A stretch of DNA of 33,900 nucleotides, taken from contig JAJEAY010000008.1 of the NCBI GenBank assembly GCA_022824145.1, forward strand, positions 1 through 33,900, read 5' to 3'. A program made the position numbers and the translations under genes. Numbering within the stretch: position 1 is the first letter of the stretch; the number at the start of each line of letters is the position of its first letter. This stretch comes from Rhodobacter sp. (GTDB lineage Bacteria > Pseudomonadota > Alphaproteobacteria > Rhodobacterales > Rhodobacteraceae). Positions 9,311 to 17,393 of this stretch are shown piece by piece. The notes below the pieces were generated by a model that saw nothing but the letters and a program-made list of their open reading frames with translations, was not told where the DNA came from and made no database searches.

Positions 9311-9717
9311 CGCCGGGATGGGATGGGCTGCCAGGCACAGCGTCCTGTGCAGCAGCTTCAGGAGGCTTAAACGGCCCTGGACCATCACATCAACCCTATG
9401 ACGTGGCCGAAGATATTCAAACAGCGTATGACATGGCCGCGCGTCTTGAGAAGAGGCACCCTTCGCCAAGGCTGGCTGTTTCTGCTGCAGCGCGTCAAAG
9501 GCGCTTTCCCATGTAGATTTGCGAGAAGCCATGTTCGGTGCGGCGCATAGCCTCGCGGTTGCCGTTGCATGCAAGCGTACAGTAATCCTGAGTTCAGGCT
9601 TACAGCAGTCAAAGGAGAGTCTGATGAAGGTCGCCTTCTCCTTGATTTGCGGGCCTGTCACGGGTATTGGTGAAGCGACGGAACGCGCCGTCATTTCACG
9701 CCGGGCCGGGTCGAGAC
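9311..9717. other. Intergenic stretch between the two toxin-type loci
   Basis: No recognised gene. A minus-strand frame with an ATG at 9532 (MASRKSTWESAFDALQQKQP, running to 9305) is the only protein-like start, but its second half is low-quality and I cannot assign it. A strong Shine-Dalgarno (AAAGGAGAG, about 9611-9619) precedes ATG 9624, whose frame (MKVAFSLICGPVTGIGEATERAV) drifts into a shadow of the next gene. Confidence 0.35.
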
Positions 9718-9957
9718 ATGCAGCATCGCCATCTTGTCGACACGCAAGCCGCGGCGCGGTCGCCGACGGCGATCGACGACATCATCGACCGCGGGCTGTG
9801 GGCGGACTGGACGATGCTTCGCCAGTGGTGCGACGAACAGCCATCTCTGCTGGACGTCGTGGAACGCGTCTGCAGCATGCATGTCGGCGACTGCGGTGCG
9901 CAGCGTCATCATTTCTGGCTGGCCTATGCGCGGAAACTACGCCGTGCAGCACCCTGA
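9718..9957 (+). CDS. Small partner protein of the nucleotidyltransferase toxin-like gene
   Basis: A 79-residue protein with TAIDDIIDRGLWADWTMLRQW, then DVVERVCSMHVGD and a C-terminal AQRHHFWLAYARKLR. I recall this 'DDIIerG.w.dW..Lr' and 'aqRyhFW..y' type of small protein directly upstream of AbiEii-like nucleotidyltransferase genes in alphaproteobacteria. Its end overlaps the next gene by 32 bases, so the two are translationally coupled. It shows no resemblance to AbiEi (a winged-helix antitoxin), so its role as antitoxin or chaperone is inference. The start could be ATG 9718 or an upstream GTG/TTG at 9667-9670. Confidence 0.65.
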   Translation: MQHRHLVDTQAAARSPTAIDDIIDRGLWADWTMLRQWCDEQPSLLDVVERVCSMHVGDCGAQRHHFWLAYARKLRRAAP

Positions 9958-10738
9958 TTGGGAGAAAGTGATCGCTGCGGCCGCACGTCTGCAGCGGCGT
10001 TTTCCGGATGCCGTCCTCGTCGACGGAACGGCTGCCGGCGTTCACTCCGGACACCGTATCTCCCGAGATGCGGATCATGTGCTGACTGATCCCCGTCAAC
10101 GGTTCGATGAAGTGCTCGCGGACCTGGAATCCGTGGCTGGCTGGAAAAACCCCCGTATCAGGCCGCCCGTTCAGCTCCTCGGTTCGCTTGACGGCATCGA
10201 GACCGGCACAAGGCAGCTCATGCGCAGTGCGCCTCTGGAGACGGTCGAAATATCATGCGAGGGAGGGAAGGTCGTCGTTCCATCCATGGCGGAGACACTG
10301 CGGATCAAGGCGGTCCTGATCCTGAAACGGAACGCCTTGCGGGACTATGTCGACTTCGCGGCGCTGGCGGCGAGCCTCGGAGATGACGGAGCGGCAACGG
10401 CGATGTCGTCGTTTGACGCGCTGTATCCCCAGGACAACGACCAGTCCGCAACGCAGCAGCTGCTGGCCCAGCTGGCCAATCCTCTTCCCGGAGACCTCGG
10501 ACAGGAGGGAACGGCGATATTCCGCGGCCTGGCTGAGGATCTGCGGGAATGGAGCGACGTTCGTGACCGGTGCGAGGCCGTCGCGGTCGCGCTTTTTGAC
10601 AGACTGTCAAGTTCCGGGCCGAGACCGGCAGGTCGGTCGGGCAAGACTGCGTCAGAAGGACCGGAAGGTTCGGATGAAGATACGCACCTGCCGAAGCCGT
10701 CTCCGATCGACGATCTGGCGGATCCCTTCAGGACGTGA
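9926..10738 (+). CDS. Nucleotidyltransferase AbiEii/AbiGii toxin-family protein
   Basis: A 270-residue protein with the DNA polymerase-beta-type nucleotidyltransferase signature of the AbiEii group: VDGTAAGVHSGHRISRDADHV (about 32-52), where GTA and the D-x-D (D48, D50) form the nucleotide/metal site. It continues with PPVQLLGSLDGIETGTRQL, and then MAETLRIKAVLILKRNALRDYVDFAAL, whose Lys and Asp residues match motif III/IV of the family. The usual Gly-Gly before TA is Asp-Gly here. Known AbiEii proteins are toxins that transfer nucleotides, for example to tRNA. The Arg/Ser/Pro-rich C-terminal ~50 residues look unstructured. I chose ATG 9926 because homology begins with NYAVQHPDWEKVI. Confidence 0.8.
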   Translation: MRGNYAVQHPDWEKVIAAAARLQRRFPDAVLVDGTAAGVHSGHRISRDADHVLTDPRQRFDEVLADLESVAGWKNPRIRPPVQLLGSLDGIETGTRQLMRSAPLETVEISCEGGKVVVPSMAETLRIKAVLILKRNALRDYVDFAALAASLGDDGAATAMSSFDALYPQDNDQSATQQLLAQLANPLPGDLGQEGTAIFRGLAEDLREWSDVRDRCEAVAVALFDRLSSSGPRPAGRSGKTASEGPEGSDEDTHLPKPSPIDDLADPFRT

Positions 10739-10818
10739 ATTCCGCAGCTGTCGATCCGTGCCCGATCCGCCGCACCTCCCGGGGCGGTTCGACAGGTCGC
10801 GGCTGGACTGTTCCGCAG

Positions 10819-11103
10819 TACAGGACAGGGCGGCTGCCGCCGAAGCCGGGCTTCGCGATCGGTTCCGGCGCCGTGGAATCCGCGAACAGAGTTCTCGTGA
10901 CGGCACGTATGAAACGTTCCAGGCAAAGCTGGGGCCGCGACGGCGGCCAGGGCGTCCTGACCTTCCGTTCGCTTCTTAGGTTCGGACGGTTCGGCTGGGC
11001 ATGGGCGGCCGTCGCGCCGCGCCTGAACCGCTACGGACGATGGAAACCGCCGCAATGCGCCAACGACAGCCAGCCCGTAGAGCGGGTCGCGCTCGCCGCA
11101 TGA
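10819..11103 (+). pseudogene. 3' remnant of an ISKra4-family transposase
   Basis: An open frame encodes GFAIGSGAVESANRVLVTARMK, then WGRDGGQGVLTFRSLLRFGRFGWAWA. These are the C-terminal hallmarks of ISKra4 transposases (IGSG.VES..K.LV..RMK..., ..GGQ.iL.fRsl...gRfd.aW). Only about 90 residues of a ~400-residue protein remain, and nothing upstream in any frame gives the catalytic core, because the nucleotidyltransferase gene ends at 10738. I did not find terminal inverted repeats. It marks an old insertion at the right border of the accessory patch. Confidence 0.75.
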
Positions 11104-11257
11104 TTCGCGAAGAACGTAAAAAATACAGAAAGCGAACCATACGGGAACCGCACTCGTCTGATGAAACAATGTTGATGGAACCTTTTACCGCTGGTATCCG
11201 AACCACCGCGGCAGTGAAGGGTCACGCAAGTCCGAACCAGCCTTGGAGCAACGAACC

Positions 11258-11695
11258 ATGAGAGCGCTTCTGCAGCGGGTTACCCGTGCTTCGGTATCCG
11301 TTTCCGGCGAGACAGTGGGCGAAGTCGGGCCGGGCCTCCTGGCGCTTGTCTGCGCGATGCAGGGTGATACCGATACCGATGCGGACAGGCTCGCCTCCAA
11401 AGTCTCCAAGCTGCGAATATTCCGTGATGACGCCGGAAAGATGAACCGTTCCGTTCGCGATTCGGGCGGTGAGGTACTGGTCGTCAGCCAATTCACCTTG
11501 GCGGCGGATACCCGTCGCGGGAACCGGCCGGGTTTCTCCACCGCGGCACCCCCGACTGACGCCGAGCGACTCTACCACCGATTCGCGGAAGCGCTGCGCT
11601 CTGAAGGCATCGGAACCGAACAGGGAAGGTTTGGCGCGGAAATGGAAGTCACGCTTGTCAACGATGGTCCCGTCACCATCTGGCTCGATGGCTGA
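11258..11695 (+). CDS. dtd: D-aminoacyl-tRNA deacylase
   Basis: The 145-residue enzyme hydrolyses D-amino acids from mischarged tRNA. It shows the full DTD fold: the N-terminus [15 protein letters not shown], the active-site SQFTL (77-81), the [13 protein letters not shown] loop and the C-terminal [10 protein letters not shown], which holds the Gly-cisPro motif (G137-P138) that excludes L-amino acids. Length and motif spacing are normal. GGAG nine bases before ATG 11258 supports the start; an in-frame TTG at 11243 is unlikely. It lies alone between the mobile remnant and the convergent peptide-transporter operon. Confidence 0.96.
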   Translation: MRALLQRVTRASVSVSGETVGEVGPGLLALVCAMQGDTDTDADRLASKVSKLRIFRDDAGKMNRSVRDSGGEVLVVSQFTLAADTRRGNRPGFSTAAPPTDAERLYHRFAEALRSEGIGTEQGRFGAEMEVTLVNDGPVTIWLDG

Positions 11696-11708
11696 TCTTC
11701 ACAACGAG

Positions 11709-11731
11709 GCCGGACGGAAGTTTCCTCCGGC
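11709..11731 (+). terminator. Hairpin after dtd, possible terminator
   Basis: GCCGG-AC-GGAA and TTCC-T-CCGGC form an imperfect nine-pair stem with a two-base centre, 14 bases past the dtd stop. No T run follows, so intrinsic termination is uncertain. Confidence 0.3.
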
Positions 11732-11860
11732 TCGGCGCTTTGCCTGGTGTGTCCGAAGGGCGAAAATTCGCAACCGGTTCGACTGGCCCGGTCAATTTGA
11801 CCCCTGACCAGGCGCTGACGCGCCAGCTACAGGCGATTCTTCCTGCCGCGCCTGAGTCCT

Positions 11861-13546
11861 TCATTGCATTCGGGAGTCGGATGAACCGGTCTCAGTTCCA
11901 GCCCGAATCCATTCCTCCGGTATCTGTGGTGTCGCCGCGATCAACTCACGGGTATAGGCATGCCCGGGACTCTGCAGAACCTGCACGGTTGGACCTTCTT
12001 CCACGATGCGCCCTGAATGCATGACAAGCACCCTGTCAGTAATCGACTTCACGACTCCCAGGTCATGGCTGATGAACAGGTAGCTCAGCCGGAACCGTCC
12101 CTGCAGGTCAGTCAACAGATCCAGAATTCGTGCACGGATCGAAACATCCAGCGCAGAGACGGCTTCGTCCAGAATGACCAGCCTCGGGCGAATCACGATC
12201 GCCCGTGCGATCGCGATGCGCTGCCGCTGTCCACCGGAGAATTCATGGATGTACCGGTCCATGTCTTCGGCCATCAGTCCAACCGCCTCAAGCGCTTCGG
12301 CAACACGTGCGCTCCGCTCCGACGCGGAAACCGGCGCGAGGTGGAATGGCTCCGCTACAAGCCTCCCTACCTTGTGGCGCGGATTGAACGAACCGTAGGG
12401 ATCCTGGAACACCACCTGAATTCTTGCTCTGGCCGCGTCTACCGGCAGCCCTTCGATCTGAATCGCGCCGCCCTGCATTCTGTCGAGTCCAAGAACGGCT
12501 CGGGCCAGAGTCGACTTTCCGCATCCCGATTCACCCACAAGCCCAACACTCTCGCCCTGATGTATGGTCAGTGACACACCGTCGACCGCTCTATGGCTTG
12601 GACGAACGCCGAGCAGTCTCCTGCGCTTCAATGGGTAGTCACGCACGACGTCCCGCGCCTGCAGTACCGGAGTGCCGATGACGTCAGCTCTCTGCGGAGG
12701 TTGATGCGAGGAGTCCTGCAGAAGCCTGCGGGTATACGGGTGGCTTCCCTGGCGAAACAGCGCTTCTGTCCGGTTCGCCTCGATCACGCGTCCCTTTCGC
12801 ATAACTGCTACATGCGTCGCCATTCCAGCGACCACCGCAAGATCATGTGTGATCAGCCAAAGCGACATGCCTTCATCGGCCACCAGGCCACGCAGAAGTC
12901 TGAGAATCTGTGCCTGCGTCGTCACGTCCAGCGCGGTCGTCGGCTCGTCGGCGATCAGGAGCTTCGGCCGCAGCGCAACCGCCAGCGCAATGCAGACCCG
13001 TTGCCGCTGGCCTCCACTTAGCTCGTGCGGATAGCGATCAAGTCCGAACCGCTCCGGCGGAAGGCCGACGCGTGCAAGCCTTTCCTGAGCGACACGGCGG
13101 GCCTCGGACCGCGAGGCAACGCCATGTACCCGAAGTGTTTCCGCAACCTGGTCGCCGATGTTTTTGACAGGATTCAGCGCTGTCATCGGTTCCTGGAATA
13201 TCATTCCGATCTCGCGGCCACGTATGTCACACATGCGCCGCTCGGACAGTTTTGTCAGATCGGCGCCGGACAGCAGCACCTTGCCACCTGAAACCGAACC
13301 GGTGGGAGCTAGGCCCATTGCGGCAAGCGCGGTCATGGACTTTCCGGATCCACTTTCGCCAACGAGTCCGAACACCTCACCCGGAAGGACGTCGAACGAC
13401 ACGTCACTAAGGATGGGTTTGCCGAAGATTTCCATCGACAGGGCTTCTACCTTCAGGACAGGCTGGGCGGTTTCGCGCGACCCAGATTCCTGGTCACTGG
13501 CGGAAACTTCCCTGCCCTCCCGTGGCCTCCAGAGTCTGCGCATCAT
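11861..13546 (-). CDS. Dipeptide/oligopeptide ABC transporter, fused double ATP-binding protein
   Basis: A 561-residue protein with two complete ABC ATPase domains (about 30-275 and 293-545), equivalent to fused DppD-DppF. The first has Walker A GESGSGKS (63-70), signature LSGGQRQR (176-183) and Walker B LLIADEP. The second has GESGCGKST (338-346), FSGGQRQR and LVILDEA. HPYTRRLL and HAYTRELI after each domain are the C-terminal motifs of the oligopeptide/dipeptide family. The first ~28 residues are a non-conserved extension, and a later start is possible. The gene start overlaps the upstream permease by four bases (ATGA). It powers import through the two permeases from the cytoplasmic face. 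It converges with dtd, and I saw no strong terminator in the 165-base gap. Confidence 0.95.
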   Translation of the reverse strand: MMRRLWRPREGREVSASDQESGSRETAQPVLKVEALSMEIFGKPILSDVSFDVLPGEVFGLVGESGSGKSMTALAAMGLAPTGSVSGGKVLLSGADLTKLSERRMCDIRGREIGMIFQEPMTALNPVKNIGDQVAETLRVHGVASRSEARRVAQERLARVGLPPERFGLDRYPHELSGGQRQRVCIALAVALRPKLLIADEPTTALDVTTQAQILRLLRGLVADEGMSLWLITHDLAVVAGMATHVAVMRKGRVIEANRTEALFRQGSHPYTRRLLQDSSHQPPQRADVIGTPVLQARDVVRDYPLKRRRLLGVRPSHRAVDGVSLTIHQGESVGLVGESGCGKSTLARAVLGLDRMQGGAIQIEGLPVDAARARIQVVFQDPYGSFNPRHKVGRLVAEPFHLAPVSASERSARVAEALEAVGLMAEDMDRYIHEFSGGQRQRIAIARAIVIRPRLVILDEAVSALDVSIRARILDLLTDLQGRFRLSYLFISHDLGVVKSITDRVLVMHSGRIVEEGPTVQVLQSPGHAYTRELIAATPQIPEEWIRAGTETGSSDSRMQ

Positions 13547-14361
13547 CGAATAGGCCTCAGTCGGGGATCCAGGACATCCCTTAATCCGTCTCCCATCAGG
13601 TTCAGCCCGAGCACCGTCAGCACGATTGCCATCCCCGGAAACGCCGCGATGTGCGGCGCCAGCGCGACAAGTGTCTGGCTCTCCGCCAGCATCCGTCCCC
13701 AGGACGGCGTCGGCGGCTGTGCTCCGAGCCCGACATAGCTCAGTCCCGCTTCAGCGAGAATGCCGAGTGAGAACTGGATTGTCCCCTGAACGATCAGCAG
13801 GTTCGTGATGTTGGTGAGAATGTGTTCCAGCGAGATCCGCAGGCGGCCTTTTCCCGCCACGCGCGCAGCCAGCACGAAGTCCAGCGTCCATAGCGAAAGA
13901 GCGCCGCCCCGCGTCACGCGAGCGAATACGGGAATGTTGAATATCCCGATCGCGAGGATCGCGTTGAACGCCGAGGGTCCGAACACCGCTGTGATTAGAA
14001 TCGCGATGACCAGAGAAGGAAAGGCGAAAACCAGATCGTTGGTGCGCATGATCACTTCATCGATCAGGCTCCCTTGGTTCGCTGCCGCCAGCAGGCCAAG
14101 CGGCACGCCAAACGCCATCCCGATTCCCACTGCCACAACGGCTACGGCGATCGAAGTCCGCGCTCCGACCATCAGCATCGAAAGTATGTCCCGCCCGAAC
14201 TGGTCCGTTCCCAGCAGGTACCCTTCGCCGGGAAGCCTCATACGCTCGCTTATGGACAGTTCGTCCACAGGATAGGGCGTCCAAGCGAGTGAAACCAATG
14301 CCGCTGCTATGAACACCGCCGACAGTGCCGCGCCGACCCAGAGCTGAGCCGGAATCCTCAT
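13543..14361 (-). CDS. Dipeptide/oligopeptide ABC transporter permease (DppC-like)
   Basis: A 272-residue inner-membrane permease. An N-terminal membrane anchor (about 8-28) is followed by the short conserved periplasmic segment ERMRLPGEGYLLGTDQFGRDIL, whose 'LGTD..GRD' motif is diagnostic of DppC/OppC. The BPD_transp_1 core then gives five more membrane segments. The coupling-helix region is VLAARVAGKGRLRISLEHILTNI. EAGLSYVGLGAQPPTPSWG near the C-terminus is another DppC hallmark. Four-base overlaps with both neighbours indicate tight translational coupling. Confidence 0.95.
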   Translation of the reverse strand: MRIPAQLWVGAALSAVFIAAALVSLAWTPYPVDELSISERMRLPGEGYLLGTDQFGRDILSMLMVGARTSIAVAVVAVGIGMAFGVPLGLLAAANQGSLIDEVIMRTNDLVFAFPSLVIAILITAVFGPSAFNAILAIGIFNIPVFARVTRGGALSLWTLDFVLAARVAGKGRLRISLEHILTNITNLLIVQGTIQFSLGILAEAGLSYVGLGAQPPTPSWGRMLAESQTLVALAPHIAAFPGMAIVLTVLGLNLMGDGLRDVLDPRLRPIR

Positions 14362-15305
14362 GCCGAACGCCTTAGCCTCGGGTCGATGGCCGCATAGGCG
14401 ATATCCACCAGAAAAGTCACCAGAATGACCGCGAAAACGAGCAGCATGACCACGGACTCGACAACGATCAGATCACGCTGAGTGATTCCCTGAAAGATCA
14501 GCCGCCCCAGCCCAGGCAGGAAAAACACGTTTTCGATGATGATCGCCCCGGCCAGCAGAAAGGAAAACTGCAGCCCGAGAATCGTCATGACCGGAATCAG
14601 GGCGTTCCGCAGCCCATGGCCTATCACTGCCTGCTGGCCTGAGAGACCCTTGGCACGCGCGGTGCGCATGTAGTCCTGTCCCAGAACTTCAAGCAGACCT
14701 GACCGCATGACGCGGGCCAGTATGCTCGCCTGCGGAAGCGCCAACGCCACTGCAGGCAGCGTCAACGCCTTGATACCGGGCCAGACTCCGGCTTCCCATC
14801 CGGGAAATCCACCTGCACCGAACCAGCCCAAACCGATCGAAAAGACCAGGACAAGCAGCATGGCGAACCAGAAATTAGGCACGGCGATCCCAAGCTGCGT
14901 CGCCGCCATGATTCCGTAGTCAGCGACACCTCCGCGCCGCACAGCTGCCGCGACTCCTACTGGAATCGCAATTGCCGTCGAAAGCACAAGTGCATAAACG
15001 GTCAGCGGCAGAGATACCTGCAGCCGCGCCAGCACAAGGTCGCTCACCGGAACCCGGTATGTGTAGGAAGTGCCGAAGTCACCTGCGAGCAGACCTCCGA
15101 CCCAAGAAAAGTACCGTGTGACCACGCTGCCTTCGAGGCCGAGTTCAGCCCGCAGCGCCGCCACGGTCTCCTCAGTGGCGTTGAGGCCCAGCATGAAGGC
15201 CGCCGGATCGCCGGGAATCACCTCGATTACCCCGAAAATGACGACGCTTGCTACAGCCAGACTGATGCAGAGAGAAACCAGTCGGGAGAGCGCGTATCTG
15301 ATCAT
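14358..15305 (-). CDS. Dipeptide/oligopeptide ABC transporter permease (DppB-like)
   Basis: A 315-residue inner-membrane permease with six predicted membrane segments. It has the DppB-type N-terminus MIRYALSRLVSLCISL, then VIPGDPAAFMLG and the periplasmic segment GDFGTSYTYRVPVSDLVLARL. The cytoplasmic coupling motif is DYMRTARAKGLSGQQAVIGHGLRNALIPV, and FFLPGLGRLIFQGITQRD follows, both characteristic of the family. It pairs with the DppC-like protein to form the pore. The gene is 156 bases downstream of the binding-protein gene, and that gap holds a small TTACCGGTAA palindrome but no strong terminator. Confidence 0.95.
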   Translation of the reverse strand: MIRYALSRLVSLCISLAVASVVIFGVIEVIPGDPAAFMLGLNATEETVAALRAELGLEGSVVTRYFSWVGGLLAGDFGTSYTYRVPVSDLVLARLQVSLPLTVYALVLSTAIAIPVGVAAAVRRGGVADYGIMAATQLGIAVPNFWFAMLLVLVFSIGLGWFGAGGFPGWEAGVWPGIKALTLPAVALALPQASILARVMRSGLLEVLGQDYMRTARAKGLSGQQAVIGHGLRNALIPVMTILGLQFSFLLAGAIIIENVFFLPGLGRLIFQGITQRDLIVVESVVMLLVFAVILVTFLVDIAYAAIDPRLRRSA

Positions 15306-15425
15306 GTTCTGGACGTTGAGGCTGAGGGTTCAAAGCGCACGGACGGCATACACCCGACCATATGCGGCAACTGAGCCACTAAGCGCCAGGCAAAGAACTT
15401 CGGAAAGCCGCCCCGGTGCACGGTG

Positions 15426-15435
15426 TTACCGGTAA
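15426..15435. repeat. Palindrome TTACCGGTAA, copy 1
   Basis: A perfect 10-bp palindrome in the gap between the peptide-binding protein gene and the DppB-like gene. An identical copy lies at 19951-19960, just before the sugar permease genes, and a one-mismatch copy at 8249-8258. It may be a regulator half-site or chance. Confidence 0.3.
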
Positions 15436-15461
15436 ACCGGGGCGACTGCGGCAGAATCAGG

Positions 15462-16931
15462 TCAATCCTGCCAGCTGACGCCTGTCAGATCATTTGCCTG
15501 GGTAGGAGCGTTCGGCCAAAGCCCCTGTATTTTCGCGTTCGCGACTCCCGTCCGTGCCAGCTGGAACAGGTAACCGTTGACGTAATCCTCGGCGATGGTC
15601 CGTTGCGCGGTGGCCAGAATCTCAGACCTCTTGCCCGGGTCGCTGGCAAGATCCAGTTCCTTCATGAGGTTCTGGAAGTCAGGATTGTCATACTGGAAAT
15701 AATAGTCCGGCCGCGCGTAGATATTGATGTCCATCGGCTCGGTATGGCTGACGATGGTCAGGTCATAGTCCTTGCCCCTGAACACCTGCTCCAGCCACTG
15801 CGCCCATTCAAGGTTGGAAATCTCCGTTTCGATTCCCACAGCGCGCAGCTGTGCTGCCACAATTTCGCCACCCCGTCGCGCGTAACTCGGCGGCGGCAGC
15901 TTAAAGGACAGCGTCAGTCCCTCCATTCCAGCCTCTGCGAGAAGCTCTTTGGAAAGTTCCGGATCATAAGCCGAATTCCCGGTCAGATCGACATAATCGG
16001 GATTGTGCGGCGCAAAATGCGTTCCGATCGGCGTGCCGTAGCCGAACATTGCTCCGTCAATGATCTCCTGCCGGTTGATCGCGTGCGCGATCGCCTTGCG
16101 CACCCGGACATCGCTCAGTGGTCCGGCCTTGTTGTTGGTTGACAGGATGGTTTCACCCTCGGTCGACCCGATCAGGAGCTGGAACCGTGGGTCCGCTTCG
16201 AACTGGACCAGCGTTTCAGGCGCCGGGTAGCCGGGAAACGCGTCGACATCCCCTGCCATAACCGCAGCGAAGGCCGCAGTCGGATCATTGATGAACCTGA
16301 ATGTGGCGTTGGCCAATGCTGGCTGGTCGCCCCAGTAATCAGGATTCCTGACCAACTCGATCCTGTCGCCCTGAACCCAGCGGCTGAACATGAAAGGTCC
16401 TGTCCCGACCGGTTCGGTGGCGGCCTGCCCGACTGTTTCCGGCGCTACAACGACCGCGTCGCCCCACGCCATGTTGGTGATGAAGCCGCCGTTCGGGGCG
16501 CCGAGTGTGACTTTCACCGTCACGTCATCCACGACCTCAACGTTTTCGATGCCCGCGAACAGGGCCTTCTGGGCATTGGTCGAGTCCTCAGCCCGGGCCC
16601 GGTCGAGCGAGAACTTCACGTCATCCGCCGTCATGTCCGTCCCGTCGTGGAACTTCAAGTCGGACCGCAGGTGGAAGGTGTAAACAGTTCCGTCATCGCT
16701 GACATCCCAGCGTTCAGCCAGACCCGGCGCGACGCTTCCGTCCGATTTGTATCTTGTCAGCCCTTCGAATACGTTGGCGTAGACCACCTCGTCGATCGCA
16801 GCTGCTGCCCCCCCTGTTGGATCGAGATTCGGTGGCTCAAGCTGCATTCCGATGGTGATGCTGTCCTGTGCGAAGGCGGTGCTGGCGCTAAGGACCAGCG
16901 CCGCGGCGATAGCTCTCAGTTCATGTGTCAC
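15462..16931 (-). CDS. Peptide ABC transporter periplasmic substrate-binding protein (family 5)
   Basis: A 489-residue secreted binding protein. The first 21 residues form a signal peptide ending AFA before QDSITIG. The mature protein has the SBP family-5 hallmarks: EPPNLDPTGGAAAAIDEVVYANVFEGLTRY and APGLAERWDVSDDGTVYTFHLR, then KFHDGTDMTADDVKFSLDR and the mid-protein DVRVRKAIAHAINRQEII. It delivers peptides or a similar ligand to the two permeases. The start is GTG 16931 with AGAGGAG six bases upstream; the ATG nearby is out of frame. It heads the 5-kb minus-strand transporter operon. The ligand is not predictable; some relatives bind opines, nickel or glutathione. Confidence 0.95.
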   Translation of the reverse strand: MTHELRAIAAALVLSASTAFAQDSITIGMQLEPPNLDPTGGAAAAIDEVVYANVFEGLTRYKSDGSVAPGLAERWDVSDDGTVYTFHLRSDLKFHDGTDMTADDVKFSLDRARAEDSTNAQKALFAGIENVEVVDDVTVKVTLGAPNGGFITNMAWGDAVVVAPETVGQAATEPVGTGPFMFSRWVQGDRIELVRNPDYWGDQPALANATFRFINDPTAAFAAVMAGDVDAFPGYPAPETLVQFEADPRFQLLIGSTEGETILSTNNKAGPLSDVRVRKAIAHAINRQEIIDGAMFGYGTPIGTHFAPHNPDYVDLTGNSAYDPELSKELLAEAGMEGLTLSFKLPPPSYARRGGEIVAAQLRAVGIETEISNLEWAQWLEQVFRGKDYDLTIVSHTEPMDINIYARPDYYFQYDNPDFQNLMKELDLASDPGKRSEILATAQRTIAEDYVNGYLFQLARTGVANAKIQGLWPNAPTQANDLTGVSWQD

Positions 16932-17080
16932 TTCGGTCTCCTCTTACCGGCGTCTGCTGATAACAAGGCTAGCGCGGATGGACGGTATTGGAAAGAGACT
17001 TGGTGCTGGAAGAAAATATCTGAACGCGAACCTGCCGAACCGATCGGAGGCGCTCTGCAGTGGGACTGGACTAACGCGCC

Positions 17081-17224
17081 CTAGCCGTTCGGCAGAAGCA
17101 GATCGGCAAGCGGCAGCACCATAACTTTAGCGCTGTCGACCACATCCTGAATTCCCACTCGCTCGTCCGACCGGTGCGCAAAATCGAGAATGCCCGGACA
17201 ATGGCAATGCGGTTTCCAAGCCAC
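17081..17224 (-). pseudogene. C-terminal remnant of an M20-type peptidase
   Basis: On the minus strand a frame ending in TAG (17083-17081) reads GILDFAHRSDERVGIQDVVD followed by SAKVMVLPLADLLLPNG. The 'G..d.AHr.dE.v.i.dlv..a.v....l' pattern is the C-terminal signature of M20/amidohydrolase peptidases, where the His binds the second zinc. Upstream the frame becomes unrecognisable and hits a stop near 17250, so only about 45 residues survive. The 5' end chosen here is approximate. Its position directly upstream of a peptide importer fits a lost hydrolase of the same operon. Confidence 0.45.
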
Positions 17225-17342
17225 CCGATCCGGTCGAAGTGCTTCCGATCATAGGTTCTCGGCAACACAGCATGTGCGGTCGCCGCGCCATCACGCGTTC
17301 AGTGGCGGGCGGGAACGCACGGAGTTTACGCTATGGAAACAA

Positions 17343-17369
17343 AAAGGCCGGGCGCATAGCCCGGCCTTT
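17343..17369 (-). terminator. Intrinsic terminator of the sugar-binding protein gene
   Basis: AAAGGCCGGGC (17343-17353) and GCCCGGCCTTT (17359-17369) form a perfect 11-bp stem with loop GCATA. Read on the minus strand, the stem ends in a run of five T followed by GTTT, 25 bases past the stop codon of the binding-protein gene. This is the clearest terminator in the window. Confidence 0.85.
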
Positions 17370-17393
17370 CCTTTGAAAGGAACCGGACTCCGG

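Larger units (their letters stand above)
16932..17393. other. Intergenic region between the two binding-protein genes
   Basis: This region contains the promoter zone of the peptide transporter, a decayed peptidase fragment (17081-17224) and the terminator of the sugar-binding protein gene (17343-17369). No other gene is supported. Confidence 0.5.

Noticed and set aside
9624-9971. Frame starting at ATG 9624 behind a strong Shine-Dalgarno
   Set aside because: After about 25 residues it becomes a frame-shifted shadow of the small partner gene; the partner frame shows family-like sequence instead.
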